A stretch of 64,000 nt of DNA from Aestuariispira ectoiniformans (GTDB lineage Bacteria > Pseudomonadota > Alphaproteobacteria > UBA8366 > Aestuariispiraceae): the NCBI RefSeq assembly GCF_025136295.1, contig NZ_CP062788.1:2993588-3057587 (forward strand), in the 5' to 3' direction. Numbering within the stretch: the stretch's first letter is position 1; every line of letters starts with the position of its first letter. Made by a program: the position numbers and the translations under genes. Shown one piece after another: positions 1 through 9,361 of this stretch. The notes below the pieces were generated by a model. The model did not search any database and had not been told where the DNA came from. It worked only from the letters and a program-made list of their open reading frames with translations.

Positions 1-1101
1 AGTACCGTCTGCCTGTTTCTCAACGATACGGCTGTACCAGTCGTTAATCGGGTGATTGTTCTGGGCAAATTTAAACTTGCCGCGGACTGACTCAAAATCA
101 GCCTTTTTCAAAGCCTTACGCAAGCCTTCCTTATCCGACACATCACCATTCACAGCCTTCAGAGCACTGGCAATCAACTTGGCGGTATCGTACCCCTGGG
201 ACGCATAAACCGTCGGCACGCGATTGTATTTGGCGTTGAACCCGGCCAGGAACTTTTTGTTCGCAGCGTTGTCCAGGTCGTGGTTCCAGTGCGATGCACT
301 GCGGACACCAACTGCCGCATCCCCGACTGCCGCCATGATTTTCGCATCCATGGACGGAGCCGCAACGACCAGCGGCGTCGTATCCTTGAAGCCACCCTGA
401 TCATATTGTTTCAGGAAGTTGATCCCCATGCCGCCCGGCAGGAAGTCAAAAACCATTTCCGGTTTTGCGTCACGGATCTGGGCCAGTTCCGCAGAGTAAT
501 CGGCCTGCCCCAGCTTGGTATAGACCTCGCCTACGATTTCACCACCAAACTCACGTTTGAAACCGGCAAGCGCATCGCGACCGGCCGGATAGTTCGGCGC
601 AAGGATAAACGCTTTTTTGTAACCGAGCTGCTTGGCATAGGCACCGGCCGCTTCATGCAGCGTGTCATTCTGCCAGGATGCAACAAAGTAATTCTGATTA
701 CATTTCTTGCCCGCAAAGAGACTGGGGCCTGCATTCGGGCTGACATAAATTTTGTCTTCGCGCAGAACAGACGGAACAACCGCACCGGCCACATTGGAGA
801 AGATAATACCGGTCAGAATCTCAGCACCGTCACGCTTCATGAAGCGCTCCGCCAGCTGTTTGCCCGTACCGGGCTTCCGCCCGTCGTCTTCGACCAGGAC
901 TTCAACGGGAACACCGCCCAGTTTACCGCCCTCTTCCTCGACGGCCAGCATAAAGCCGTCACGAACGTCCTGCCCCAAATAACCGGCTCCGGTCGACAAA
1001 GTGGTAACCATGCCAATCTTCACAGCATCAGCAGACAGTGCTGGTGAAGCCATTAATGCGACACCTGCTGCTACTCCGAGCAGCATTTTTGATAATTTCA
1101 T
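1..1101 (-). CDS. Branched-chain amino acid-type ABC transporter substrate-binding protein (3' end outside window)
   Basis: This is a periplasmic binding protein of the Leu/Ile/Val (Peripla_BP_6) type, which captures a solute for an ABC importer. The start at 1101 has a near-perfect ribosome-binding site (AGGAGGCGAGA before ATG). A signal peptide covers residues 1-24 (cationic MKLSK, hydrophobic core, cleavage after ALSA), and the mature part begins DAVKIGMV, as is usual in the family. The frame stays open for 367 codons and leaves the window, so the C-terminus is not visible. It lies 70 bp downstream of the 3-hydroxyanthranilate genes on the same strand, so an aromatic or amino-acid-like ligand is a reasonable inference but unproven. 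Permease and ATPase genes would be expected to the left. Confidence 0.9.
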   Translation of the reverse strand, partial: MKLSKMLLGVAAGVALMASPALSADAVKIGMVTTLSTGAGYLGQDVRDGFMLAVEEEGGKLGGVPVEVLVEDDGRKPGTGKQLAERFMKRDGAEILTGIIFSNVAGAVVPSVLREDKIYVSPNAGPSLFAGKKCNQNYFVASWQNDTLHEAAGAYAKQLGYKKAFILAPNYPAGRDALAGFKREFGGEIVGEVYTKLGQADYSAELAQIRDAKPEMVFDFLPGGMGINFLKQYDQGGFKDTTPLVVAAPSMDAKIMAAVGDAAVGVRSASHWNHDLDNAANKKFLAGFNAKYNRVPTVYASQGYDTAKLIASALKAVNGDVSDKEGLRKALKKADFESVRGKFKFAQNNHPINDWYSRIVEKQADGT

Positions 1102-1152
1102 TCTCGCCTCCTAGTTCCTCAGATCATTTTTATTATTTTAAGCTTAAACTAT

Positions 1153-1169
1153 CCGATATCCGATATCGG
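1153..1169. repeat. 17-bp palindrome upstream of the binding-protein gene
   Basis: CCGATATC-C-GATATCGG is a perfect 8-bp inverted repeat around one central base. It lies about 52-68 bp upstream of the binding-protein start, at the end of the ACMS decarboxylase gene. This is the usual size and place for a dimeric repressor site, but no regulator can be assigned. Confidence 0.4.
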
Positions 1170-1171
1170 CG

Positions 1172-2209
1172 TCAAGCAGTAGACGCGGCAATCATATCGG
1201 CTTGCGTGAGCGCTAGCCACTGCCGTGCATTGCCGGATAGCATTTTTTTCCTTTGTCCCAGAGACAGATAAGGGTTTTCCCTGATCAGGCGTCCCATCTG
1301 TTGCTCCCCCAGGGGAAAAGGATAGTCCGTCCCGAACATGACGCGATCCTCCCCCATAACATCCGCTAGCAGCTTCAATGCCCCATCATCAAAAACCGCG
1401 GAATCCACATAGAAACGGTTCACATAGGATGACGGCGGGCTCGGGCAATCCTGCCGTACGATATCCCGGTGCCGCCAGGCGTTATCCACGCGGCCCAACA
1501 AATAGGCAAAGCTCCCCCCACCATGGGCGAAACAGATGCGCAGACTGTCCGGCAGCCGTTCAAACGCCCCGGACAAGATCAGGGACAGAATGGACAATTG
1601 AGTTTCGGCCGGCATGGCGACCAGCCAGGGCAGCATATATTTGGGCATTCGATCCCGCGCCATCATATCCCAAGGGTGGACAAGGACGGCAGCCCCAACA
1701 TCCGCACAATGCTGCAGAATTGTAATCAGCCCTTCGTCATCCAGGTTCTTGTCGCCGACGTGGTTACCGATCTGCACCCCCAGATGACCACAGGCCACGG
1801 CACGCGACACCTCCTCACAGGCCAGGTCGATATCCTGTAGAGGAACCTGCGCCAGGGCCCTCAGACGCCCTCTACCACGCTCACATAGCGCCAAGGCCGC
1901 ATCGTTAAAGATCTTTGCACATTCCAAAGCCTGTTCGGCGGGCCGCTCATAGGCGAATAACACCGGCGTAGCACAAATGAGCTGCATATCCACGCCGTCA
2001 CGATCCATCTCTTGCAGGCGAACGTCGGGGTCCCAGCAGGCAGCATAGACGGGCCGGAACTCCTTTTCCCCCATCATGACCATCGCCTTGCCCTCCCCCA
2101 GATGTTTCATCCAGGGCCAGTTCTTCGACCCAAAACGCGTCTCCAGGTCCGGCCAGCTTTCGGGAAAAAAATGGCTGTGAATATCGACTACGTAATCGCC
2201 TTCATACAT
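1172..2209 (-). CDS. nbaD: 2-amino-3-carboxymuconate-6-semialdehyde decarboxylase (ACMSD)
   Basis: This is an amidohydrolase-superfamily decarboxylase that converts 2-amino-3-carboxymuconate semialdehyde, the unstable ring-cleavage product of 3-hydroxyanthranilate, to 2-aminomuconate semialdehyde. The 345-residue protein has the zinc-binding DIHSH motif (H11, H13), R52, H178 in LVHPWD, H229 in FAHGGG and D295 in GTDYPFP. These match the characterised Pseudomonas enzyme (H9, H11, R51, H177, H228, D294) almost residue for residue. The frame stays open upstream into the preceding gene. I chose 2209 because GGAAAGG lies at ribosome-binding distance and the protein then begins at the family's usual point. 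It follows the dioxygenase gene by 16 bp. Confidence 0.93.
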   Translation of the reverse strand: MYEGDYVVDIHSHFFPESWPDLETRFGSKNWPWMKHLGEGKAMVMMGEKEFRPVYAACWDPDVRLQEMDRDGVDMQLICATPVLFAYERPAEQALECAKIFNDAALALCERGRGRLRALAQVPLQDIDLACEEVSRAVACGHLGVQIGNHVGDKNLDDEGLITILQHCADVGAAVLVHPWDMMARDRMPKYMLPWLVAMPAETQLSILSLILSGAFERLPDSLRICFAHGGGSFAYLLGRVDNAWRHRDIVRQDCPSPPSSYVNRFYVDSAVFDDGALKLLADVMGEDRVMFGTDYPFPLGEQQMGRLIRENPYLSLGQRKKMLSGNARQWLALTQADMIAASTA

Positions 2210-2225
2210 ATGCAGAATGCCTTTC

Positions 2226-2795
<570 letters not shown>

Positions 2796-3215
2796 TTATT
2801 CTTTTGCTTGCGGCTTATAGGCGACCGCTTTTATTTCAATCAGCAAATGCGGATGCGGCAACTGGTGCACGGCAACTGTTGTCCTGGTCGGCCCTGCCTC
2901 ATCGAAATATTGCCCATAGACCTCATTGTAACCGCCGAAGTCATTCATATTCACCAGGAAGGCCGTGACCTCCACAAGGTCCTCCAGCCCGGCATCGACG
3001 CTGGCGAGGATATCCCGGATGTTCTCGATCACGGCTGCCGTCTGCGCGCGGATATCCAGGTTGGTCGTTCCCATCTCATCTACATCCACACCAACGAAGC
3101 TATTATCCGGGCGTCGGGAACTGGTGCCTGAAACATAGACAAAATCCCCAGCCCGCTTGACATGCGGAAAACGGCCTCTTGGCTTTGCCTTTTCTTTCAA
3201 TAATTTGGATTCCAT
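2796..3215 (-). CDS. nbaF: RidA-family protein, probable 2-aminomuconate deaminase
   Basis: This 139-residue protein belongs to the YjgF/YER057c/UK114 (RidA) family, whose trimers hydrolyse enamines and imines. Family features include the early VYVSGTSSR strand, the NIRDIL helix region and the C-terminal LIEIKAVAY strand with the conserved Glu. Generic RidA proteins remove reactive 2-aminoacrylate. Here the operon position, between the semialdehyde dehydrogenase and the dioxygenase, points to the pathway-specific 2-aminomuconate deaminase (AmnD/NbaF type), which releases ammonia and yields 4-oxalocrotonate. It starts 7 bp after the dehydrogenase stop with AGGTGAG as ribosome-binding site. Family assignment is firm; the substrate is inferred from context. 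Confidence 0.85.
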   Translation of the reverse strand: MESKLLKEKAKPRGRFPHVKRAGDFVYVSGTSSRRPDNSFVGVDVDEMGTTNLDIRAQTAAVIENIRDILASVDAGLEDLVEVTAFLVNMNDFGGYNEVYGQYFDEAGPTRTTVAVHQLPHPHLLIEIKAVAYKPQAKE

Positions 3216-3222
3216 ATCTCAC

Positions 3223-4689
3223 CTAGAGCTTTATACAGATGTTGGTGGGTTCGGAGTAGAAATGCAGGGAATGCAGGCCGCCTTCCCGACCGATCCCCGA
3301 TAGCTTCATACCTCCGAAAGGAGTCCGCAGATCGCGCAGAAACCAGGTATTCACCCAGGCAATACCGACGTCCATCTGACGGGCGACCCGATGTGCCCGC
3401 GACAGGTTCGTGGTCCAGACAGCAGCCGCCAGACCGTAGTCGCTGTCATTAGCCAGCCGAACGGCCTCATCTTCGGCATCAAAGGGCATTACATGGCAGA
3501 CAGGGCCGAAGATTTCTTCACGCATCACCCGTGCCGTCTGGGGCAAGCCCGTCAGTACGGTCGGTTCCACGTAAGCCCCCTGGTCACGTTTATCGCCGAA
3601 TTGCGGCACGCCGCCACCGGTCACGACCGTTGCCCCTTCGTCTCGCGCCAAGGCGTAATAACTCAAGACCTTGTCCCGGTGTCCATGACTGATCAGCGGA
3701 CTGAAATTCGTCGTTTCGTCAAAGGGATCACCGGCGATCAACTCCTCTGCCTTTTGCTTCAGGGCCGCAACGAAGCGATCGAAGATCGGCCTTTCCACAT
3801 AGACCCGCTCCGAACAAAGACAAACCTGTCCGCAGTTGGTGAACGTCGACCGCGCAACCCCGTCAACCGCCGCATCAAAGTCCGCATCAGCAAACACGAC
3901 GGCCGCATTCTTGCCCCCCAGTTCAAAGGAGACCGGCTTCACCCCGCGGGCCGCCCCCTGCATGATTGCAGTGCCTGTCCTTGATTCGCCTGTGAAGGTA
4001 ATCGCATCGACATCCGGATGGTTCACCAGAAACTCACCGGTCGCATCGGGACCGAAGCCATGCAGGATATTCAAAACCCCCGGCGGCAGACCGATGTCAT
4101 GGGCGACCTCCGCCAGAAGCGTGGCCGTTCCCGGCGTTTCCTCCGACGGCTTGGCGACCACGGTGTTCCCACACGCCAGCGCCGGAGCAAGCTTCCAGGT
4201 CATCAGCAGCATCGGCAGATTCCACGGCGCAATCACGGCCACCACCCCTACCGGCTTCCTGACCGCATAGTTGATTGCACCGGCACCATCCGGCGTATCC
4301 ATTTCAAAGCATTCCGTCGAGGCACCTTTCAACAAGTCTGCAAAGGCGCGGAAATTCGCCGCACCACGGGGAATATCCAGATTGCGTGCCTGTGAAGCAG
4401 GTTTGCCCGTATCGGCAATTTCGGCCGCAACGAAATCGTCGAACCGTGCCTCAATGCCGTCGGCAAGTTTGTGTAAGTAGGAAAGGCGTTCCTGCACGGG
4501 CATCTTTGCCCAGGGACCATCCAACGCCGCCTTTGCAGACGCAACTGCCCGATAGACAATATCCTGATCCGCTGCATAAACCACGGCGGCGCGTTCGCCA
4601 TTTGCCGGGTTGATGCTGTCAAATGGCGTCCCCTCATCCAGAAAGGCGCCTCCAACATAGTTTCGGTATGTCGCGGTCTTGGCTGTCAT
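3223..4689 (-). CDS. nbaE: Aldehyde dehydrogenase, probable 2-aminomuconate-6-semialdehyde dehydrogenase
   Basis: This NAD(P)-dependent aldehyde dehydrogenase has 488 residues, a normal family length. The catalytic Cys is C290 in NCGQVC and the general base is E256 in FELGGK. The oxyanion/cofactor region APWNLP lies near residue 155, and FTGES near 232 is the nucleotide-binding turn. It closely resembles 2-hydroxymuconic and 2-aminomuconic semialdehyde dehydrogenases. As first gene of the operon with the deaminase, dioxygenase and decarboxylase, it should oxidise 2-aminomuconate semialdehyde to 2-aminomuconate. Later enzymes (oxalocrotonate decarboxylase, hydratase, aldolase) are not in the window. 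Confidence 0.88.
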   Translation of the reverse strand: MTAKTATYRNYVGGAFLDEGTPFDSINPANGERAAVVYAADQDIVYRAVASAKAALDGPWAKMPVQERLSYLHKLADGIEARFDDFVAAEIADTGKPASQARNLDIPRGAANFRAFADLLKGASTECFEMDTPDGAGAINYAVRKPVGVVAVIAPWNLPMLLMTWKLAPALACGNTVVAKPSEETPGTATLLAEVAHDIGLPPGVLNILHGFGPDATGEFLVNHPDVDAITFTGESRTGTAIMQGAARGVKPVSFELGGKNAAVVFADADFDAAVDGVARSTFTNCGQVCLCSERVYVERPIFDRFVAALKQKAEELIAGDPFDETTNFSPLISHGHRDKVLSYYALARDEGATVVTGGGVPQFGDKRDQGAYVEPTVLTGLPQTARVMREEIFGPVCHVMPFDAEDEAVRLANDSDYGLAAAVWTTNLSRAHRVARQMDVGIAWVNTWFLRDLRTPFGGMKLSGIGREGGLHSLHFYSEPTNICIKL

Positions 4690-4727
4690 TCGGATTTTGT
4701 CCCTGATTTAAAAAATCTCAAGCCAAG

Positions 4728-4782
4728 ACTATATCGCCCAAAGGTATTCCTTTGTTATGACTAATCAGGAATTAGATATTCC
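4728..4782 (-). promoter_or_regulatory. Probable activator-dependent promoter of the 3-hydroxyanthranilate operon
   Basis: On the minus strand a TATAGT -10-like box (4733-4728) lies about 40 bp before the dehydrogenase start without a good -35. Two dyads lie upstream: AAAGG-TATT-CCTTT (4740-4753) and GGAAT-TAGAT-ATTCC (4768-4782). The second has the size of a LysR-type box (short arms, 15 bp) and is centred near -54. A weak promoter with upstream dyads suits activation by a LysR-type regulator, such as the one at 6854-7801. This is inference from layout. Confidence 0.4.
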
Positions 4783-4863
4783 ACTTTGCTATAATAATTA
4801 GTTCGAGGCCTTTCATAGCCTCTACTCAAACAGCAGAAGAAGTTATGCACATATTATTGTTTT

Positions 4864-5817
4864 CTATATCAATTTCTTGAATTTAAGGATCGCCATCTCC
4901 GCCACAGCGGTGACGACCATTCCAATAACGACCCACCAGAAAGCACTTCCCCCTTCAGCCCCGGGAATCCCCCCCACATTGATACCCAGCAGGCCGGTCA
5001 CAAAGCTGAGCGGCAGAAACAGGCCCGCCACGATCGTCAGGAAGTAGATCGTCTGGTTCATTTTTTCCGCCTGCCTGGAACTGTGGGTGTCGCGCAAAAT
5101 CGCGGCGCGCTCCCGAAGAGCCTCCAATTGTTCACGCTGTCTTGCGACCATATCCACCACATGCCGCAGGCTGTTCCGGTCTCCCTCGTGCAGCCAGGTC
5201 AACTGCGCGTTGGCCAGTTTTGTGAGTGCCGCCAGTTGCGGGTCAATAAATCGCCGATATGCAACGACCTCTTTTCTGAGGTCAGAAATGGCGTCGCTGT
5301 CCAGATTATCATCATCCTCTTCCATAAGCTCAAAACGGTCTTCAAGAGTCTCTACGAGGTCTGTCAGTTCCTCTGTCAGGGTTTCGGTCAGCACCAGCAG
5401 GAAGTCCATGACTGACTTGGGGCCATAGCCCTTTTCGATGCTTTCACGTATCTCTGCAGCCGCATTTACCTTGTGGCGGCGCAGGGAAATGACCCTGTTC
5501 TCCGTCGCCCAGACCCGCAAGGTAAGCAGCTCCGTAGGGTCTGCGCCGACATTCCTGTTGACCGCCCGCAGGTTGAGCAGGACGCCATCGTTGAAAATGT
5601 CGCATCGCGGGCGTGTATCCTCCGCAAACAGTGCTTTTTGCACGGTTGGCGGCGTCTCCGGGATGCAATCGAGATATTCGACCGCATCAGCCTCCAACCG
5701 CATTAAATGCACCCAAAGAGGTGTTTTACCGTCGACATGCAAACAGCCCTGCAAGTCGTCAATCTCGTCACCTCGCCCCTTACCATCAAGCGTCCAAGCG
5801 GAAACAAGTGCGGTCAT
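4864..5817 (-). CDS. zntB: CorA-family metal ion transporter, ZntB type
   Basis: This is an inner-membrane divalent cation channel/transporter of the CorA superfamily. The 317-residue protein has a long soluble, helix-rich N-terminal domain and two C-terminal membrane helices (about residues 255-280 and 290-312). The signature between them reads GIN within TGLLGINVGG rather than the GMN of true CorA, which points to ZntB-like members that carry zinc. The frame extends ten codons further, but the ATG at 5817 has GGAAGG at good spacing and gives the normal N-terminus. It diverges from the MscS-like gene across 154 bp. The metal is inferred from the subfamily. Confidence 0.88.
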   Translation of the reverse strand: MTALVSAWTLDGKGRGDEIDDLQGCLHVDGKTPLWVHLMRLEADAVEYLDCIPETPPTVQKALFAEDTRPRCDIFNDGVLLNLRAVNRNVGADPTELLTLRVWATENRVISLRRHKVNAAAEIRESIEKGYGPKSVMDFLLVLTETLTEELTDLVETLEDRFELMEEDDDNLDSDAISDLRKEVVAYRRFIDPQLAALTKLANAQLTWLHEGDRNSLRHVVDMVARQREQLEALRERAAILRDTHSSRQAEKMNQTIYFLTIVAGLFLPLSFVTGLLGINVGGIPGAEGGSAFWWVVIGMVVTAVAEMAILKFKKLI

Positions 5818-5971
5818 TTTCAAGCCCTTCCAACGAAGTAAAAACAAGAAAGCCTTTTCAATTCAGCATATTGCCGCAAAACCCGTTCAATCAGAAGATC
5901 GAATGTCTTGCTTTGACATCATCTTCATTCTCCTCAAAATGGACGAAAGAAGAATGTCAGGGGCATCGACA

Positions 5972-6838
5972 ATGAATCTAACGGAAATCGTTAGTAAACT
6001 TTTGGACAATCAGGTGGTCGGAACGGTTGTCCTGATCCTTGTGGCCATTGCCATACGTCTGCTTGCGGAACGCTTCCTCGCCAAGCGCAGCAACGTGGAG
6101 GCGGAGCAGCGGCGGCGCACCATCTCAAACTTACGAAACGGCCTGTTCTTTATCGTTCTTATCGGCCTGATGTTTATCTGGGCCCCGGCCCTTCGAACCT
6201 TTGCCCTGTCGCTGACCGCCTTCGCAGTTGCGATCATCCTGGCGACTAAGGAGATCATCCTTTGCATCAGTGGCTCTCTGGTGAAAGCAGCCAGCCGGTC
6301 CATGCGGGTCGGGAACTGGATTGAGATCAACGGTACGCGCGGCGAGGTCGTCGACCAGTCCCTGCTCTCCACCACCATTCAGGAATTGGGCAATGGTACC
6401 GGCCACTATGACTTCACCGGCCGGACAATCATCCTGCCCAATAGCATTTTTCTAAGTTCTCCAATCGTTAACGAGCGCTTCTTCAAACGTTATGTCATCC
6501 ATTCATTCCATTTGATGACGGACCCTTTGGACGATGTTGAGATCATAGAGAGATCAATGATTGATGCAGTTGTCGAGGAAATGGAGGAACATATTGAAAA
6601 TGCCACCCGCTATAATGCTTTGATCGAAAAGCAGGCGGGCATTGATATCGTTGATCTCGATCCTCGAAGCACCCTGAGCATAACGAGTGATGGCAAGACC
6701 AAAATCACCATCACTGCATTCCTGCCAACGCTTCATGCCGTTCCAATCGAGCAAAAGGCCGTGCGGGCGGGCCTTTCGGAATTGCGAAAGCAAAGGATCG
6801 CGCAAGCTCAGGAATATGCCTCCCCCCTGCCTCAGTAA
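5972..6838 (+). CDS. MscS-family mechanosensitive-type channel protein
   Basis: This 288-residue membrane protein belongs to the small-conductance mechanosensitive channel family. Three hydrophobic segments lie near residues 15-35, 50-70 and 75-105. The conserved beta-domain follows (MRVGNWIEI, then GEVVDQSLLSTTI, and TIILPNS as the usual PN motif). The third segment lacks the Gly/Ala-rich pore packing of E. coli MscS, so conductance properties cannot be assumed. The start is ambiguous among in-frame ATGs at 5939, 5954 and 5972. I prefer 5972 (AGGGG about 10 bp upstream); 5954 is also plausible. The LysR gene follows after 15 bp. Confidence 0.85.
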   Translation: MNLTEIVSKLLDNQVVGTVVLILVAIAIRLLAERFLAKRSNVEAEQRRRTISNLRNGLFFIVLIGLMFIWAPALRTFALSLTAFAVAIILATKEIILCISGSLVKAASRSMRVGNWIEINGTRGEVVDQSLLSTTIQELGNGTGHYDFTGRTIILPNSIFLSSPIVNERFFKRYVIHSFHLMTDPLDDVEIIERSMIDAVVEEMEEHIENATRYNALIEKQAGIDIVDLDPRSTLSITSDGKTKITITAFLPTLHAVPIEQKAVRAGLSELRKQRIAQAQEYASPLPQ

Positions 6839-6853
6839 CCAACCGGCCAGCAT

Positions 6854-7801
6854 ATGGATAGTCTTTCGAAACCCCGTCAGCTCAGTCATCCGGCAATCAA
6901 GATTCGGCATTTTGAAATTCTCCGTGCCGTCTCGGACAGCGGAAGTATTCTGGGGGCCGCGCGGAACCTGAACATGACGCAACCAGCGGTCACCAAGGCA
7001 CTCCACAGCCTTGAATTACATCTGGGTTGCCAGCTTTTCACCCGTATGGCCCGTGGCGTCATCCCGACGGCAGAAGGTGAAATACTGATCCAGCATGCCC
7101 GCATTGTATTATCCGACCTTCGTCTGGCGGAAAATGACCTGATGGCTCTCACCAAAGGGCATGCCGGGCAGGTCCTGGTGGGAACGCTTCTTGCCGCAGC
7201 GCCGGTTCTGCTGCCCAAGGCTGTCGCCCGGCTTAAAGCCCTGCAACCGGGTATTCACATCCGGGTGACGGAAGCGACAAACGACAGGCTTTTCCCTGCC
7301 CTGCTGCAGGGGGAACTGGATATTGTCGTCGGCCGCCAATCCTCGTCCGATCCCCTTGAGGGACTGGAACGCGAAGTGCTTTATCAGGAAACAGTCCGGT
7401 TGGTCGTTCGAAGCGGCCATCCGTTACTGGGGCAACCGGACTGTCATTTAAGGGTCTGCTTGGACTTTCCGTGGATTTTTCCGCTTCCGGAAACCTCACT
7501 GCGCCGGCAACTGGAAAAAAGCTTCTCTGATAGTAGCCTGGAACTGCCACAGAATATCGTCGAAACCGTCTCCATTTTGATGAGCAGGACTTTACTGGCC
7601 GAAAGCGATTCCATCGCGGCGATCCCGGAACAGGCAGTTGCCGACGACGTCGAACGCGGCTTGCTTGCCTTTCTGCCAATCGACATGCCCACGGCGGTCG
7701 GCCCCGTCGGTATCACAAAGAGAAAAGAAAGACGTCTCAGTCGAGCAGCCGAGTCCCTGGTCGCCTGCCTGCATGACGTTGCGGCGGATATTTCTGACTA
7801 G
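6854..7801 (+). CDS. LysR-family transcriptional regulator
   Basis: This is a 315-residue DNA-binding regulator. An N-terminal winged helix-turn-helix (about residues 17-76, with GAARNLNMTQPAVTKALHSL as the recognition region) is followed by a periplasmic-binding-protein-like effector domain (about 100-310). The sequence resembles the GbpR/CbbR/PcaQ branch, which often controls aromatic or sugar catabolism. There is no strong ribosome-binding site before ATG. It lies about 2.2 kb from the 3-hydroxyanthranilate operon promoter, which carries a LysR-like dyad, so it is the best local candidate for that operon's regulator. The stop codon overlaps that of the convergent MocR gene. Confidence 0.9.
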   Translation: MDSLSKPRQLSHPAIKIRHFEILRAVSDSGSILGAARNLNMTQPAVTKALHSLELHLGCQLFTRMARGVIPTAEGEILIQHARIVLSDLRLAENDLMALTKGHAGQVLVGTLLAAAPVLLPKAVARLKALQPGIHIRVTEATNDRLFPALLQGELDIVVGRQSSSDPLEGLEREVLYQETVRLVVRSGHPLLGQPDCHLRVCLDFPWIFPLPETSLRRQLEKSFSDSSLELPQNIVETVSILMSRTLLAESDSIAAIPEQAVADDVERGLLAFLPIDMPTAVGPVGITKRKERRLSRAAESLVACLHDVAADISD

Positions 7802-9273
7802 ACCGGCTCTTCGCGCAGCAATTCGGAAATCAGTTCCACCCCCGGCTCAATCCGCTCCACGGGTATCGACGATATCCCCAGACGAAAGAAATGCTTCGGC
7901 CCATCAGGTTCCGCGAAATGATCGACGCATGGTTCCAAGGCCACACCGTGATCGAGGGCCCTTTCGGCGAATTCCAGGGAATTCAGTCCCTTAGGCCCTT
8001 CCACCCAATAGCTTGTGCCACCAAAGGTCGGGGTTTCCGCCGCATTCGGCAGATATTTCGACAGGGCCTCACGCATCGCTTCCCAGCGTTCACGGTAAAC
8101 ACGCTGCAGTTTTGCCACCAGCGAATCGTAATGCCCCTGCGCCAGGAACAAGGCAGCAGTGCGCTGGTTATTGCTGGGAGGATGGCGATACATCAAACGC
8201 CGAAGCGCCCGCAATTCTTCAATCAGAGGAGACGGGGCCACGATATAGCCAAGCCGCAGCCCGGGAAAAAGGCTTTTGGAGAAGCTGCCCAGATAAACGA
8301 CCCGCCCGTCCCGGTCCAAGGATTTCAAGGCCGGTGCTGGGTTGGAAACGAAATTGGTTTCCGGCTCGTAGTCATCCTCAATGATCAGAATGTCTTTGGC
8401 GGAGGCTTTTTCCAAAAGCGCTCGCCTACGCTCCATCGACATCGTAACCGTCGTGGGGAAATGATGGCTGGGCGTCACGAAGGCGTATCGGCAACCGTCT
8501 ATGGTTTCATCCACCTGCATGCCGTCACCATCGACCGGGATTGAGCGGATTGACTGACTGTAAAGCCTGAAGATGTTTCTGGCGTCCGGATAACCCGGAT
8601 TTTCAATCCCGACGCAGTCATCCGGCCGAACCAGCAGGGAGCTCAACAAATAGAGAGCGTTTTGCGCGCCCAACGTCACAAGGATTTCAGACGACTTGGC
8701 GGTAATACCGCGTCGCGGCAAAAGCCGGGTGCGTATCTGGTCGATCAGTTCTGGATCATCCTGGTCATAGGCATCCTGGGTCAATTCCTCCATGACCTTG
8801 CGCCCCATGGCCTGCCGGGAACATTCGCGCCAGGCGGCGATGGGAAACAGGGAGTAGTCCAACTGACCATAAAGGAAGGGATACGGCACATGCCGCCAGT
8901 CGGCCAGCTTGTAGGACCACTGCCGATAGGACATGACAGACCGCAGCCGCCCGCGCCAATCAACCGTAGACGTATCAGACGAAGAATCGGTTGTATCGCC
9001 GTCCCTTTCGACGCGCCCCTCCAGGATATCCGGGTTCACATAAAAGCCACTGCGCTCTTTGGCGACAAGATATCCGTCGTCAGCCAACCCCTGATAGGCC
9101 AGGACGACAGTGTTGCGGGAAACCTTCAATTGCTTGGCAAGCTTGCGGCAGGAAGGCAGCACCTCACCGGCAGGCAGGTTCCCGGCAAGTATAGAGTCCA
9201 CCAGCATCTCCCGGATCTGGGCCTGGATGCTGACGTTGTTGCGCCTTTCAAGATGGAACAAGGTATCCCGCAT
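7798..9273 (-). CDS. MocR-type (GntR/aminotransferase) transcriptional regulator
   Basis: This 491-residue fusion has an N-terminal GntR winged helix (about residues 12-80, with VSRNTVVLAY as recognition helix) joined by a Ser/Thr/Asp-rich linker (about 88-106) to a fold-type I aminotransferase domain. The PLP-binding features are intact: K333 in SFSKSLFPG, D300/D301-Y302 in IEDDYEPE, and SRxP-like residues near the C-terminus. Members such as GabR, PdxR and TauR sense PLP with an amino compound. The target is unknown. Its stop codon is shared as CTAG with the LysR gene, and its own upstream region is only 88 bp after the PAS-protein gene. Confidence 0.92.
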   Translation of the reverse strand: MRDTLFHLERRNNVSIQAQIREMLVDSILAGNLPAGEVLPSCRKLAKQLKVSRNTVVLAYQGLADDGYLVAKERSGFYVNPDILEGRVERDGDTTDSSSDTSTVDWRGRLRSVMSYRQWSYKLADWRHVPYPFLYGQLDYSLFPIAAWRECSRQAMGRKVMEELTQDAYDQDDPELIDQIRTRLLPRRGITAKSSEILVTLGAQNALYLLSSLLVRPDDCVGIENPGYPDARNIFRLYSQSIRSIPVDGDGMQVDETIDGCRYAFVTPSHHFPTTVTMSMERRRALLEKASAKDILIIEDDYEPETNFVSNPAPALKSLDRDGRVVYLGSFSKSLFPGLRLGYIVAPSPLIEELRALRRLMYRHPPSNNQRTAALFLAQGHYDSLVAKLQRVYRERWEAMREALSKYLPNAAETPTFGGTSYWVEGPKGLNSLEFAERALDHGVALEPCVDHFAEPDGPKHFFRLGISSIPVERIEPGVELISELLREEPV

Positions 9274-9361
9274 ATTGATCTCCTGCTAATGCGGGCAACT
9301 ATAGTGAGCACCGCCACGATGGACAAATCCCTTATCCGGAATCATGGCGCGCCAATCAGAC

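Noticed and set aside
280-1047. A plus-strand frame of 255 codons at the left edge
   Set aside because: The minus strand here encodes a clear periplasmic binding protein with signal peptide, although its frame has no stop inside the window.
4805-4822. GAGGC-N8-GCCTC hairpin as a zntB terminator
   Set aside because: The stem is short and no T run follows on the minus strand.
5438-5971. 5' extension of the MscS-like gene
   Set aside because: The extra 178 codons lie antisense to zntB, and a normal membrane-protein start with SD-like sequence occurs at 5954-5972.
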